A stretch of DNA of 64,000 nt, taken from the NCBI GenBank assembly GCA_029976065.1, contig JARKNV010000035.1, positions 17,660-81,659 on the forward strand, in the 5' to 3' direction. The notes under the pieces were generated by a model. The model saw only the letters and a list, made by a program, of their open reading frames with translations, searched no databases and had not been told where the DNA came from. Position numbers and translations under genes: made by a program. Within the stretch, counting starts at the first letter, position 1, and each line of letters begins with the position of its first letter. The DNA is from Selenomonadales bacterium. Its GTDB lineage: Bacteria; Bacillota; Negativicutes; Sporomusales; UBA7701. Shown here piece after piece: positions 43,248 through 52,639 of this stretch.

Positions 43248-45554
43248 ATGCGAAACATTCGCTTTACTAATCCCCCCAACCTTCCCGGCATTCTGCGGCT
43301 TCTTGCCCTCGCCCTGGGCCTCCTTATCCTTCTTCTCCCGGCTGGGCCGGCCTACGGCGAACAAGCCGCCCCACCGCCCGTCGACAAAAAAGTCCTCCTC
43401 CTCTACCCGCGGAGCATGGACTTCCCCTTCTACGCCGACTTCACCGCCGGCTTCAAACAGCGCCTGGCGGCGGAAGCCTCGCTGCGCATCGACTACAGCA
43501 CCGAAAACCTCGAAATCCTCGCCTACACCTCCGACGACACCGTCGCCCGCGCCATCGCCGCAGCATTCCGCCAAAAATACCGCGATAACCGCCCCGACAT
43601 CATCGTCGTCCACTCCCTTAACGGCGCCCGCTTCCTTGCCAACTACTGCGGCGACATCTTCGGCGACACGCCGGTAGTCGCCTTTAACACCAGGCCGGTC
43701 GAAATCGACCCGGCCTTGCGGCGCCCCCATTACACCTATTGCCATCCTGAGCTCGACCCGGCCAGGAACGCCGCGCTAATCCTCGACCTCCTGCCCGCCG
43801 TCCGGCAGTTGTACGTCGTCATGGGCCGCTCCGAAAGCGAATTGAAAGTGCTCGGCGACCTCCCCCGCCAGCTCGCCCCCTTCGCCGGGCAAGTGGCGAT
43901 AACCTATCTCGACGGCCTGTCCTTGCCCGACCTCACCGCCCGCGTCGCCGCCATCGACGGGCCGGCCGCCGTCCTGTTCGTCGACTTCGCCCGCGACGCC
44001 GGCGGCGCCCTCCACTTCCCCGCCAAGGTCGTGCGCAGCCTCGCCGCCGTAGCGAAAGTGCCCGTCTTCGGCAGCTACACCACCCACATCGGCGCCGACG
44101 GCGCCGTCGGCGGCTACGTCCTCAACATGGGCAACCTCGGCAAGGCCGTCGGCGAACAAACCCTCGCCCTCCTCCAGGGCCGGGCCGCGCCCGGCGGAGT
44201 GGAAACCGTCGACATCGCCGAATACCGCTTCGACTGGCGCGGGCTAAACCGCTGGGCGATCGCCGCGGCCCGCCTCCCGGCCGGCAGCATCGTCGTCAAT
44301 AAGCCGCCGTCCGTATGGCAAAGCTACAAAATGCCGCTCCTCGGCGCCCTTCTTTTCGCCGCCGCCATCATCGGCCTGCTCGTCGCGCTCATCGCCCTGC
44401 ACAGCCGGCGGCGGCTGGAGGCCGAACGGCGGGCGCTCCTCCACGAAGTGCTCCTCGGCAAAAAAGAAGAAATAATCCGCGAACGCACCAGCGAACTCTA
44501 CGAAGCCGAGGAACGCTTCCAGCGCATCTTCCACAACAGCCCGGCCATGATCGCCATCTACAGCATGGCGGACGACAAACACCTCGAAGTCAACCAGAAA
44601 TACCTCGACGTCCTCGGCTACACCCGCGGCGAAGTCATCGGCCGCACCGCCAAGGAACTCCGCCTCCGCGCCGACCATACCGACCGCGAAGCGGAAGCCC
44701 GCCGGCACGACCTGTTGATCGCCGGCGAAATACCCCTCGCCGAGCAGAAATTCAGAACGAAATCCGGCGAAACCGTCACCGCCCTCACCACCGTCACCAC
44801 CATCCAGATCGGCGACGAACAATGCCTCATCGCCATCATGCAGGACATCTCCGAAGAAAAGCGCCTCGAAGCCGACCTGGCCCGCCTCGACCGCCTCAAC
44901 CTCATCGGCGAAATGGCCGCCGGCATCGGCCACGAGGTCCGCAACCCCATGACCACCGTCCGCGGCTACCTCCAGATGTTCCAGCTGCGGAAAGAATTCC
45001 ACCGCTACAAAGAGCAGTTCGCCACCATGATCGAAGAACTCGACCGCGCCAACACCATCATCAGCGAATTCCTCTCCCTCGCCAAAAACAAAGTCGCCGA
45101 CCTCAAACCCGGCCGCCTGAACGACTCCCTCGCCGCCATCCTGCCCCTCCTCCAGGCCGACGCCCTGCGCACCGGCCATTTCGTCGGGCTCAACGCCGGC
45201 CAGATCCCCGTCATCGACTTCGACGAAAAAGAACTGCGCCAGCTCGTCCTCAACCTCGTCCGCAACGCCCTCGAAGCCATGCCGGCCGGCGGCGCCGTAA
45301 CCATCGCCACCTGCCGCGACGGCGACCACGTCGTCCTCGCCGTGCGCGACACCGGCCCCGGCATACCGAAACGCGTCATCAAAAAAATCGGCACCCCTTT
45401 CCTCACCACCAAGGAAAACGGCACCGGCCTAGGCCTGTCCGTCTGCTACCGCATCGCCGAACGCCACCGCGCCACAATCGACTTCACCACCGGCAAAAAC
45501 GGCACCACCTTCTACGTCCGCTTCCCGCTCGCCCCCGACAGCGCCGGGGACTGA
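43248..45554 (+). CDS. Hybrid-sensor histidine kinase: ABC-substrate-binding-like domain, TM, PAS, HisKA, HATPase
   Basis: 768 aa. Signal/TM at about 15-37; a periplasmic ABC-sub_bind-like domain to about 350 (KKVLLLYPRSMDFPFYADFTAGF; DTPVVAFNTRP; VPVFGSYTTHIGADGAVGGYVLN); TM near 363-385; coiled coil; PAS (RFQRIFHNSPAMIAIYSM); HisKA with phosphorylated His562 (GIGHEVRNPMTTVRGYLQ); ATPase N box NLVRNALEAM, G1 DTGPGI, G2 GTGLGLSV. The histidine region resembles sporulation kinases that feed Spo0F. No response regulator gene is next to it. It lies alone after a region with a GGCAGGATATTGTCACAAT element. Confidence 0.9.
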   Translation: MRNIRFTNPPNLPGILRLLALALGLLILLLPAGPAYGEQAAPPPVDKKVLLLYPRSMDFPFYADFTAGFKQRLAAEASLRIDYSTENLEILAYTSDDTVARAIAAAFRQKYRDNRPDIIVVHSLNGARFLANYCGDIFGDTPVVAFNTRPVEIDPALRRPHYTYCHPELDPARNAALILDLLPAVRQLYVVMGRSESELKVLGDLPRQLAPFAGQVAITYLDGLSLPDLTARVAAIDGPAAVLFVDFARDAGGALHFPAKVVRSLAAVAKVPVFGSYTTHIGADGAVGGYVLNMGNLGKAVGEQTLALLQGRAAPGGVETVDIAEYRFDWRGLNRWAIAAARLPAGSIVVNKPPSVWQSYKMPLLGALLFAAAIIGLLVALIALHSRRRLEAERRALLHEVLLGKKEEIIRERTSELYEAEERFQRIFHNSPAMIAIYSMADDKHLEVNQKYLDVLGYTRGEVIGRTAKELRLRADHTDREAEARRHDLLIAGEIPLAEQKFRTKSGETVTALTTVTTIQIGDEQCLIAIMQDISEEKRLEADLARLDRLNLIGEMAAGIGHEVRNPMTTVRGYLQMFQLRKEFHRYKEQFATMIEELDRANTIISEFLSLAKNKVADLKPGRLNDSLAAILPLLQADALRTGHFVGLNAGQIPVIDFDEKELRQLVLNLVRNALEAMPAGGAVTIATCRDGDHVVLAVRDTGPGIPKRVIKKIGTPFLTTKENGTGLGLSVCYRIAERHRATIDFTTGKNGTTFYVRFPLAPDSAGD

Positions 45555-45637
45555 GCAGAAAGTTTCCGGCGGCGGTTGCCGCCGCCACCTGTTTCTGCCA
45601 GGCACAGCCTCCCCTGCATAAATTGCCCATAATCGTC

Positions 45638-45662
45638 AAAACCGCGATTCTCGCGGTTTTTT
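45638..45662 (+). terminator. Terminator of the histidine kinase gene
   Basis: AAAACCGCGA/TCGCGGTTTT with a TTC loop and TTTTTT tail. Confidence 0.88.
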
Positions 45663-45774
45663 GTCTTTTTCGGGCGTTTGTCTTCCCCCCGGCCGAAAAG
45701 CTATAATGATTCTTGACCTCCGCCGCAGGCTCACAGCGTCCGGAGGCGCCGCCAAAACAGCGAGGAGCGCGCCG

Positions 45775-46938
45775 ATGCACATATTAGCAGACCTGTTCGC
45801 CAACCGGCAATTTCAGACCATCGCCTTCGTGCAGATGACAATGGTCTTCGGCAATAACATGCTCAACCCCGTCCTCCCCATCCACTTCAAAATGATCGGC
45901 CTCAACGAAGCCCAGATCGGCTTCGCCATGGGCATCATCTCGCTCGGCGCCCTCGTCCTCAGGCCCTGGTCCGGAATGAGCGCCGACATCAAGGGCAGCC
46001 GCTTCACCCTCCTCCTCGGCCAGCTCCTCACCGGCGCCGGCATCGCCGCCTTCCTGTGGGCGTCCGGCTTCTGGGCCCTGCTGCTCGTGCGCTTCTTCCA
46101 GGGAATAGCCGTCTCCTTCTACGGCACCGGCGCCGTCACCTACGCCAGCTCCGTCGGCACGCGGGAAAATGCCTCCGCCGCCATCGCCTACTTCTCCCTC
46201 TTCACCATGATCGGCCTCGGCATCGGCACCAGCACCGGCCCCTTCATATACCAGTCCGTCGGCTTCACCCCCGTCGTCGCCGTCGCCCTCACCGCCGCCG
46301 TCTGCGCCACCGCCTTCATGTTCTTCCGCTCCGAGCCCTCTCCCCCCCGCGCCGCCGGCGCCCGGACCCCCTTCCGCGCCGTCCTGGCCGCCAAAGTAGT
46401 GCTGGCGCCCTCGGCCTGCCTGTTCGCCTCCAACTTCGCCCTCGGCACCATGTTCACCTTCGTGCCGCTGCTCGCGCTCGCCGCCGGCATCGGCGGCTTC
46501 TCCGCCTTCTTCGTCGCCTTCAGCATCGCCGTAGTCCTCGCCCGCCTCGGCGTCCAGACCATCAACGAACGGCTGAGCGCCGTCAAAATCTCCGTCGGCG
46601 CCAGCCTGTTGAACGCCGCCAGCACCCTTCTCGTGGCCGCCATCCCCTCCACCCACGTCTTCGCCGTGTCCGGCGTCCTCATCGGCTTCGGCTTCGGCAT
46701 CATCTATCCCACCCTCGCCGGCTACCTCGTGCAAAACGTCAAGGAAGCCAACAAAGGCTCCGCCCTCAGCATCCTCTCCGGCGCGGGCGACATCGGCAAC
46801 GCCCTCGGCGCCTCCGTTCTCGGCGTCGTCGCCCACACCCTCGGCTTCACCGCCGTCTTCTCGTCCGCCGGCGCCGTCATCCTCGTCTCCACCCTCTACT
46901 TCCACCTTGCCCTGCGGGGCCAGGCCGCCCCCCGATAA
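45775..46938 (+). CDS. MFS transporter
   Basis: 387 aa, 12 hydrophobic segments. The loop 2-3 motif is LRPWSGMSADIKGSRFTLLLGQ; GFGFGIIYPTLAGYLVQNV and GSALSILSGAGDIGNALGASVLG are typical of the YfcJ/arabinose-efflux type. I start it at ATG 45775, after GAGGAGCGCGCCG. Substrate unknown; no partner genes. Confidence 0.85.
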   Translation: MHILADLFANRQFQTIAFVQMTMVFGNNMLNPVLPIHFKMIGLNEAQIGFAMGIISLGALVLRPWSGMSADIKGSRFTLLLGQLLTGAGIAAFLWASGFWALLLVRFFQGIAVSFYGTGAVTYASSVGTRENASAAIAYFSLFTMIGLGIGTSTGPFIYQSVGFTPVVAVALTAAVCATAFMFFRSEPSPPRAAGARTPFRAVLAAKVVLAPSACLFASNFALGTMFTFVPLLALAAGIGGFSAFFVAFSIAVVLARLGVQTINERLSAVKISVGASLLNAASTLLVAAIPSTHVFAVSGVLIGFGFGIIYPTLAGYLVQNVKEANKGSALSILSGAGDIGNALGASVLGVVAHTLGFTAVFSSAGAVILVSTLYFHLALRGQAAPR

Positions 46939-46960
46939 CTCCCCCCGCAGCCCACCGCGG

Positions 46961-46997
46961 CACCCGTGGCCTCCCGCCACCGGGGCCGCTTATTTTT
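46961..46997 (+). terminator. Terminator of the MFS gene
   Basis: GCGGCACCCGTGG...CCACCGGGGCCGC hairpin followed by TTATTTTTT. Confidence 0.7.
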
Positions 46998-47136
46998 TCC
47001 CCGCCCCGGGCCGCGCGGCGGCGGACAAAGGCAGGAAATCCGCGCAAATTACCGAAATTAGTAACAAACAATGGCAGGAAAAGGCAAAACGGGCAATACC
47101 TGCCACCCCGCCCGTCATTCACAAGGAGGTTCCCCC

Positions 47137-48882
47137 TTGCCTACCCAGCAGCCGTCCCGCCCCGCGCCGTCCGAACCGGCCCGGGCCGTCGCCATCCGCG
47201 GCCTCTCCTTCCGCTACAAAGCCCGTCCCGACATCCCCGCCCTCGACGGCCTCGACCTCGACGTCGCCCCGGGCGAATTCGTCGTCCTCATGGGGCCGAG
47301 CGGCGCCGGCAAATCCACCCTCGCCGCCTGCCTCAACGGCCTCATCCCCCACTTCGTCAAAGGACGCTGCGACGGCAGCGTCCGCGTCCTCGGCCGCGAC
47401 CCGGCCAAAGAAAAAGTCGGCGCGCTCGCCCGCGACATCGGCCTCGTCTTCCAGGACTTCGAAGCCCAGCTCTTCTCCACCAACACCAGGCTGGAAATTG
47501 CCTTCGGGCCGGAAAACTTCAACATCCCCCGCGCGGAAATGGACGCCATCATCGACAACGTCATCCGCACCGTCAACCTCGCCGGCCTCGAGGACCGTCC
47601 GCCGTCCACCCTCTCCGGCGGTGAAAAGCAGCGCCTGGCCATCGGCTCGGTGCTCGCCGTCCGCCCCCGGCTCATCTGCCTCGATGAACCCACCACCGAC
47701 CTCGACCCCGTCGGCAAACTCGAAGTCTTCAAAATCGCCCGCGAACTCCATAAAGACAAAGGACTCACCGTCCTCATCATCGAGCACGAAACCGAAGAAG
47801 CCCTCGCCGCCGACCGCCTCGTCGTCCTGGCCAAAGGCCGCGTCATCGCCGACGGCAAACCCGCCGACCTCCTGCGGGAAGTCGCCTTCTTCCGCGACAC
47901 CGGCCTCATGCCCCTCCAGGTGCCGCTCTACTTCGCCGCCGCCGGCCTGCCCAAGGACGCCCTGCCCCTCACCCCCGCCGCCGGCCGCGCCGCCTTCGCC
48001 GCAGCCGGGCTGAAGCTCGACGCCGGCAAATACGCCGCCCTCCTCGCCCGCGACGACGAGCGCGAACGCCGCTACGGCGCGCCCGTCCTCACCGTCCGCG
48101 GCCTCGAACACCGCTACTCCACCGGCAACCTTGCCCTCAAAGGCATCGACCTCGAAATCCGCGACGGCGAATTCCTCGCCGTCGTCGGCCCCAACGGCTG
48201 CGGCAAAACCACCCTCGTCAAACACTTCAACGGCCTCCTCCGCCCCACCGCCGGCCAAGTGCTGGTGGGCGGCCGCGACACCGCCCGCGCCACCATCTTC
48301 GACATCGGCCGCGACGTCGGCTATGTCTTCCAAAATCCCGACCACCAGATATCGGCCGACACCGTCTACGACGAAGTCGCCTTCAGTCCCAAGATGCGCG
48401 GCTTTCCCAAAAACGACATCGACCGCCTCGTCAGCGAAGCCCTCCAGGCCGTCGACCTGCAAGGCCACGGCCAGGAAGACCCCTTCTCCCTCACCAAAGG
48501 GGAGCGGCAGCGGGTCGCCGTCGCCTCCGTCCTCGCCGCCCAGCCCCGCCTCATCATCCTCGACGAACCCACCACCGGCCTCGACTACAAAGAACAGCGC
48601 CAAATGATGGAACTCATCAGGCGCCTCAACGATAACGGCCACACCATCGTCATCGTCACCCACACCATGTGGGTCGTAGCCGAATACGCCCACAGCGTCG
48701 CCGTCGTCGCCGACGGCCGCCTGGCGATGTGGGGCCGCACGCGCGACGTCTTCCGCGACGAAGCCGGCCTCGACGCCGCCTGCCTCAAACCGCCCCAGAT
48801 CGTCAGCCTCGCCAACCTGCTCGGCCACACCGCATTGTCCGTCGACGAACTGCTCGCCTGCACGGCAAAGGCGGGTGAATAA
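47137..48882 (+). CDS. Energy-coupling factor transporter ATPase, two ABC domains in one chain
   Basis: 581 aa, a fusion of both ECF ATPases. Domain 1: Walker A GPSGAGKST, signature LSGGEKQRLAIG, Walker B LICLDEPTTDLD. Domain 2 from about residue 310: Walker A GPNGCGKTT, Walker B LIILDEPTTGLD, but a changed signature LTKGERQRVAVAS. The Q-loops VFQDFEAQLFS and VFQNPDHQISA are the ECF type. TTG start after AAGGAGGTTCCCCC. It powers vitamin or metal uptake with the EcfT and S proteins directly downstream. Confidence 0.93.
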   Translation: MPTQQPSRPAPSEPARAVAIRGLSFRYKARPDIPALDGLDLDVAPGEFVVLMGPSGAGKSTLAACLNGLIPHFVKGRCDGSVRVLGRDPAKEKVGALARDIGLVFQDFEAQLFSTNTRLEIAFGPENFNIPRAEMDAIIDNVIRTVNLAGLEDRPPSTLSGGEKQRLAIGSVLAVRPRLICLDEPTTDLDPVGKLEVFKIARELHKDKGLTVLIIEHETEEALAADRLVVLAKGRVIADGKPADLLREVAFFRDTGLMPLQVPLYFAAAGLPKDALPLTPAAGRAAFAAAGLKLDAGKYAALLARDDERERRYGAPVLTVRGLEHRYSTGNLALKGIDLEIRDGEFLAVVGPNGCGKTTLVKHFNGLLRPTAGQVLVGGRDTARATIFDIGRDVGYVFQNPDHQISADTVYDEVAFSPKMRGFPKNDIDRLVSEALQAVDLQGHGQEDPFSLTKGERQRVAVASVLAAQPRLIILDEPTTGLDYKEQRQMMELIRRLNDNGHTIVIVTHTMWVVAEYAHSVAVVADGRLAMWGRTRDVFRDEAGLDAACLKPPQIVSLANLLGHTALSVDELLACTAKAGE

Positions 48883-48885
48883 CCG

Positions 48886-49659
48886 ATGGACATGTTCCTC
48901 TACCTCGACAAAGGCACCCTCGTCCACCGTCTCGACCCGCGCACCAAGCTCGCCGTCATGGTCGCCACCTTCGCCGCCGCCCTCGCGGCCGAAAGCCTCG
49001 CCGCCCTCGCCGTCCTAGCCGCGGCCGTCGCCGCCTACGGCCAGTGCGGACAAGTGCTCGGCAACCTGCGGCGGATAAAAATAATCCTCGCCATGATCTT
49101 CCTAGCCTCGGTCGCCCTCTGGTCCTTCCTCGGCCAGGGCGCGGACAAACTCCTCGGCCCCGTCACCGCCGAAGGCCTGCTCTACGGCGTCGCCACCGGC
49201 GTCAAGCTCAACATCATGATAATCGCCGGCATGATCTTCCTCAGCGCCACGAAAATCGAAGAAATCTCCCTCGGCCTCCAAAAGCTCAGAATCCCCTACC
49301 GGGCGGCGTTCGCCTTCTCCACCGCCATCCGCCTCGTGCCGACGATCGTCGGCACCTCCTACATCATCATCCAGGCCCAGCGGTCGCGCGGCCTCGACCT
49401 CGACTCGGGCGGCCCGCTCACCCGCATCAGGAAATACGTCCCCCTGCTTATCCCCGTCTTCGTCTCCGTCATCCGCGGCACCCACGTCTTCGCCATGGCG
49501 CTCGAATCCAAAGGCTTCGGCTACAGCGACCGGCGCACCAGCTACCTGGAAACCGCCTTCAAAACCGGCGACTACATCGTCTTCGCCGCCCTCATCCTCG
49601 CCGCCCTGGTCCTCAGAACGGCGTCCGTCCAGCCATTATCCGGAGGTGGCCTCTTGTGA
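48886..49659 (+). CDS. Energy-coupling factor transporter transmembrane protein EcfT
   Basis: 257 aa. The N-terminus LYLDKGTLVHRLDPRTKLAVMV and the coupling-helix motifs AQRSRGLDLDSGG and ALESKGFGYSDRRTSY are diagnostic of EcfT; about five membrane segments. It begins 3 nt after the ATPase stop. It couples ATP hydrolysis to rotation of the substrate-binding S component. Confidence 0.94.
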   Translation: MDMFLYLDKGTLVHRLDPRTKLAVMVATFAAALAAESLAALAVLAAAVAAYGQCGQVLGNLRRIKIILAMIFLASVALWSFLGQGADKLLGPVTAEGLLYGVATGVKLNIMIIAGMIFLSATKIEEISLGLQKLRIPYRAAFAFSTAIRLVPTIVGTSYIIIQAQRSRGLDLDSGGPLTRIRKYVPLLIPVFVSVIRGTHVFAMALESKGFGYSDRRTSYLETAFKTGDYIVFAALILAALVLRTASVQPLSGGGLL

Positions 49660-50465
49660 AAGAAGTATTCGGCATGTGGAAATACACGAAAATGGTCGTC
49701 CTCGTCGCCCTCAGCGCCGCCATCTACGCCGCCCTGCTCATTCCCTTCAAGGCCCTCGTCCTCATCCCCGGCTTCACCGAAATCCGCCCGGCCAGCGCCT
49801 TCCCCGTCGTCCTCGGCCTGCTGTTCGGACCCGCCGGCGCCTGGGGCGCCGCCATCGGCAACCTCATCGGCGACTTCTTCGGCACATTGAGCATCGGCAG
49901 CATCCCCGGCTTCATCGGCAACTTCTTCTTCGCCTATGTCCCCTACAAGCTCTGGCGCAACCTCGGCCTCATCGACCGCGGCGACCCCGACCCCCTCCTC
50001 CTCAAAGGCGGGAAAAAATACCTCACCTACATCCTCGTCGCCGTCCTCGGCTCGATGGCCTGCGCCCTCATCATCGCCTGGGGCCTCGAAGTCCTCAGGC
50101 TCGTCCCCTTCGCCGCCCTCGCCACCATCATCTGCCTCAACAACTCTCTGCCCTCCGTCATCCTCGGCATCCCCCTGCTCATCGTCCTCTACCCGCGGAT
50201 CAAGAAATGGGACCTCCTCTGGACCGACATCGTCGACGAAGAATACCTCGATAAAAACACCGCCCTAACGAAAATCGGCGCCCTCCTCATGGCCGCCGGC
50301 ATCGTCGGCGGCTTCGCGACCGGCCTGGCAGCGGCCCTCGGCTTCAGCGGCCAGGCGGCCTTCGCCGGCGGCTTCGGCCAGGGGCAGATGGGCGGCGCCG
50401 GCGTGGCCCTCGCCGCCGGCCTCGGCATCCTGCTCGCCATCCTCGGCGGCCTCCTCCAACGTTGA
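49656..50465 (+). CDS. ECF transporter S component (substrate unknown)
   Basis: 269 aa with six or more hydrophobic segments. KYTKMVVLVALSAAIYAALLIPF followed by FTEIRPASAFPVVLGLLFGPAGAWGAAIGNLIGDFF is the typical S-component start. The GTG overlaps the ecfT stop by four bases and follows CGGAGGTGGCCTCTT. The roughly 80-residue C-terminal Gly/Ala-rich extension with two more helices is longer than in most S proteins. There is no riboswitch upstream of the operon, so the vitamin or ion carried cannot be named. Confidence 0.88.
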   Translation: MKEVFGMWKYTKMVVLVALSAAIYAALLIPFKALVLIPGFTEIRPASAFPVVLGLLFGPAGAWGAAIGNLIGDFFGTLSIGSIPGFIGNFFFAYVPYKLWRNLGLIDRGDPDPLLLKGGKKYLTYILVAVLGSMACALIIAWGLEVLRLVPFAALATIICLNNSLPSVILGIPLLIVLYPRIKKWDLLWTDIVDEEYLDKNTALTKIGALLMAAGIVGGFATGLAAALGFSGQAAFAGGFGQGQMGGAGVALAAGLGILLAILGGLLQR

Positions 50466-50601
50466 CCCTTCCTCATCAGGCGCGCCCGTCCGACAGCGAA
50501 AATAAAAATTCCCCGCACACCGGCCAAATCCAACTATATTCCAATAATTTCCGTCGAAATGATAATAGAACGTAAAATAACGCTGAAAGGAAGCATGCCC
50601 C

Positions 50602-51036
50602 ATGAACCAGATCGCCGCCATCCAGACGAACGCGGGCGCCGCCGCTTCCCAGGCCGCCGCCGCGCAGACGAATAAACAGACCGAAGACGCCGCCCAGGCC
50701 CAGCAGACCGCCGCCGCCGGCGCGACCGCCGCCCAGCCCGTTTCCCAGCCCGGCACCGATTATTCCCCCGCCTACAAGGTAGAAATAAGCGAAGAAGGCT
50801 CGCAGCTGAACGCCGCCGCCAGCCAAACGGGCCAGGCAGGCGAAACCGGCGAAAGCGACGAAGACAGCGACACCACCAACCTCGCCACATACAGCGACAC
50901 TCAGCTGGCGCAAATGCTCGCCAACGGCCAAATCACCCAGAGCCAGTACGCCCTCGAAATGGCCAGGCGCCAGGCCGAAAAACAGGCCGAAGACCTCGCC
51001 GCCGGCCAACAGCCCGCCAACAACATCGCCGAATAA
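50602..51036 (+). CDS. Low-complexity hypothetical protein, 144 aa
   Basis: ATG after AAAGGAAGCATGCCCC. The first 50 residues are almost only Ala, Gln, Thr, Asn; a middle stretch is acidic (GETGESDEDSDTTN); the end is helical (YSDTQLAQMLANGQITQSQYALEMARRQAEKQAEDL). No Cys, no signal peptide, no membrane segment. I recognise no family. It is monocistronic, with a strong terminator after it. Confidence 0.7.
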   Translation: MNQIAAIQTNAGAAASQAAAAQTNKQTEDAAQAQQTAAAGATAAQPVSQPGTDYSPAYKVEISEEGSQLNAAASQTGQAGETGESDEDSDTTNLATYSDTQLAQMLANGQITQSQYALEMARRQAEKQAEDLAAGQQPANNIAE

Positions 51037-51052
51037 ACCCGCGCAAAACCCA

Positions 51053-51090
51053 AAGCGCCCTGCCGTCCATTGGACGGCAGGGCGCTTAAT
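51053..51090. terminator. Bidirectional terminator
   Basis: AAGCGCCCTGCCGTCCA/TGGACGGCAGGGCGCTT, a 17-bp perfect stem between convergent genes. Confidence 0.88.
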
Positions 51091-51102
51091 ATTAACCCGC
51101 CG

Positions 51103-51942
51103 CTAATCAAGCTGCCTGGACAGATAATATTTTTTCCCGAAAGGCGCCAGCACGAACTTATTGCGGAGCCCGGCCAGGCTGGGGCCGAACTTCGCTTCGA
51201 GCTGGGGGCCGAATGCGGCCATGATCTCCATGATGTACATATCGTGAATGATGACCTCGGTTATCGGCATGACCAGCCCGGGATGGCCCGTCCAGGCGGC
51301 GCGGCTCTCCTCACCCAGCGAAACGATGCCGGCCACGATCTCCCGGTCGTCCACGCTCGCAACGATCCAGCGGCCGCCGTACTCGTCCGTTATCTCCCCC
51401 GGCAAGTGATGCCGGTAGACGGTCGCTAACGGAAAATCGAGCTCCCCGTAGGCGACGATCAAAACCTTCACCCCCCGCCGGGCCGCCTGTTCGAGCTCGC
51501 CGTGCAGCTCCCGCGCGTCCTCTTGCCACACCTCCAGCAGGACGCGGTGTGCGGCGCCGCGGATTACTTCCCGCACGCGGGCCATGATCTCCTCATGCCC
51601 GGAGATGTTCCAGATGCTCTCGCGGTTCTGCGCCGTCGCCGCAAAGCGCTGCAACGCCTGCCGCGCCGTCTGGTACGTCCTCTCCGCCTGGCGCTTCCGC
51701 CGGGCGATCAGCTCCTCGGGGGCAAGCGGCAGATAAAGCGGCGTGTTCTCCTGGCTGACCAGGATATCCCCGCGGGCCGCCATCCCGCCCAGCACCTCGT
51801 AAATCTTCGACCGCGGCACGCCGGACTGCAGCGAAATCGCGTACCCCGACAGCGGCGCCTTTTCCAGCAGCGCCAAATACGCCTTTGCCTCATACTCCGT
51901 GAAATTCAGCTCCTGCAAAATCGCCACGACGTCAGCCTTCAT
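51103..51942 (-). CDS. TrmB family transcriptional regulator
   Basis: 279 aa. N-terminal winged helix (LQELNFTEYEAKAYLALLEKAPLSGYAISLQSGVPRSKIYEVLGGM) is the TrmB signature; the C-terminal part (RVLLEVWQEDARELHGELEQAARRGVKVLIVAYG) is a phospholipase D-like effector-binding domain. I start it at ATG 51940-51942 after AAGGAGGCACTCAGGCTG. It is divergent from a DUF2000 gene, with promoter and palindromes in between, so it probably controls that gene and itself. Confidence 0.88.
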   Translation of the reverse strand: MKADVVAILQELNFTEYEAKAYLALLEKAPLSGYAISLQSGVPRSKIYEVLGGMAARGDILVSQENTPLYLPLAPEELIARRKRQAERTYQTARQALQRFAATAQNRESIWNISGHEEIMARVREVIRGAAHRVLLEVWQEDARELHGELEQAARRGVKVLIVAYGELDFPLATVYRHHLPGEITDEYGGRWIVASVDDREIVAGIVSLGEESRAAWTGHPGLVMPITEVIIHDMYIMEIMAAFGPQLEAKFGPSLAGLRNKFVLAPFGKKYYLSRQLD

Positions 51943-51982
51943 CAGCCTGAGTGCCTCCTTTACTATTAACACCGCTTTACTC

Positions 51983-52011
51983 TTGACAGGAAAGAAAAAC
52001 CTTTCTATAAT
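51983..52011 (+). promoter_or_regulatory. Promoter of the DUF2000 gene
   Basis: TTGACA (51983-51988), 17-bp spacer, TATAAT (52006-52011): consensus. The spacer itself is an inverted repeat GGAAAG...CTTTC. Confidence 0.85.
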
Positions 52012-52029
52012 TACATTAATTATATTTAA

Positions 52030-52047
52030 TAGCTACCTATGTAGCTA
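52030..52047. promoter_or_regulatory. Palindromic operator between the TrmB-type and DUF2000 genes
   Basis: TAGCTAC-CTAT-GTAGCTA, 7-bp perfect arms, just downstream of the start point of the DUF2000 transcript; probable TrmB-type repressor site (inference). Confidence 0.6.
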
Positions 52048-52122
52048 CTATTATACGGCATTGCCGGCCAAAATGCAATCGCGGCCTCGCCGCGCAATCT
52101 CGCTGAAAGGAACGATTGGGAA

Positions 52123-52551
52123 ATGACTGCCTCACCCTTAACCGAAACGCCGAACCGCTGCGTGATCGTCATGGACAAAGACCTGAGCGGCGGGATTCTC
52201 GCCAACGCCATCGCCGTTATCGCCCTCACCGCCGGCCAGCGGCACCCGGCGCTCGTCGGCGAACCGCTGGTCGACGCCTGCGGCTTCGCCCATCCGGGGC
52301 TGATCCCCACCGGCATCCCCATGCTGCGCGCCCCGCAGGCGGAACTCGCCCGGCTCCGCCAGGAGGCCCTCGCCAACGAATGCGACGTGGTGGCTTTCCC
52401 GGTGGAGGGCCAGCAAACGAAAAACTACGCGGAATTCCAGGACATGGTCGCCCAAATCCCCACCCCGGGCATAAAATACACCGGCTTGGCCCTCATCGGC
52501 CAACGGAAAACCGTCAGCAAGATCGTGAAAAAACTCGATCTGCTGAGTTGA
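52123..52551 (+). CDS. DUF2000 family protein
   Basis: 142 aa. Family blocks: RCVIVMDKDLSGGILANAIAVIALTAGQ, LIPTGIPMLRAP, and the C-terminal GIKYTGLALIGQRKTVSKIVKKLDLL. The fold resembles peptidyl-tRNA hydrolase 2; no activity is established that I know of. CTGAAAGGAACGATTGGGAA precedes the ATG. It lies next to a divergent TrmB-type regulator. Confidence 0.88.
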   Translation: MTASPLTETPNRCVIVMDKDLSGGILANAIAVIALTAGQRHPALVGEPLVDACGFAHPGLIPTGIPMLRAPQAELARLRQEALANECDVVAFPVEGQQTKNYAEFQDMVAQIPTPGIKYTGLALIGQRKTVSKIVKKLDLLS

Positions 52552-52639
52552 CCGTCCGCAGCCAAACAAGTCGATTTCCTGGAAATACATCCCATAAACA
52601 ACCCCCCTGACGCCCTCAGCGCGTTAGGGTTTTTTCCTA

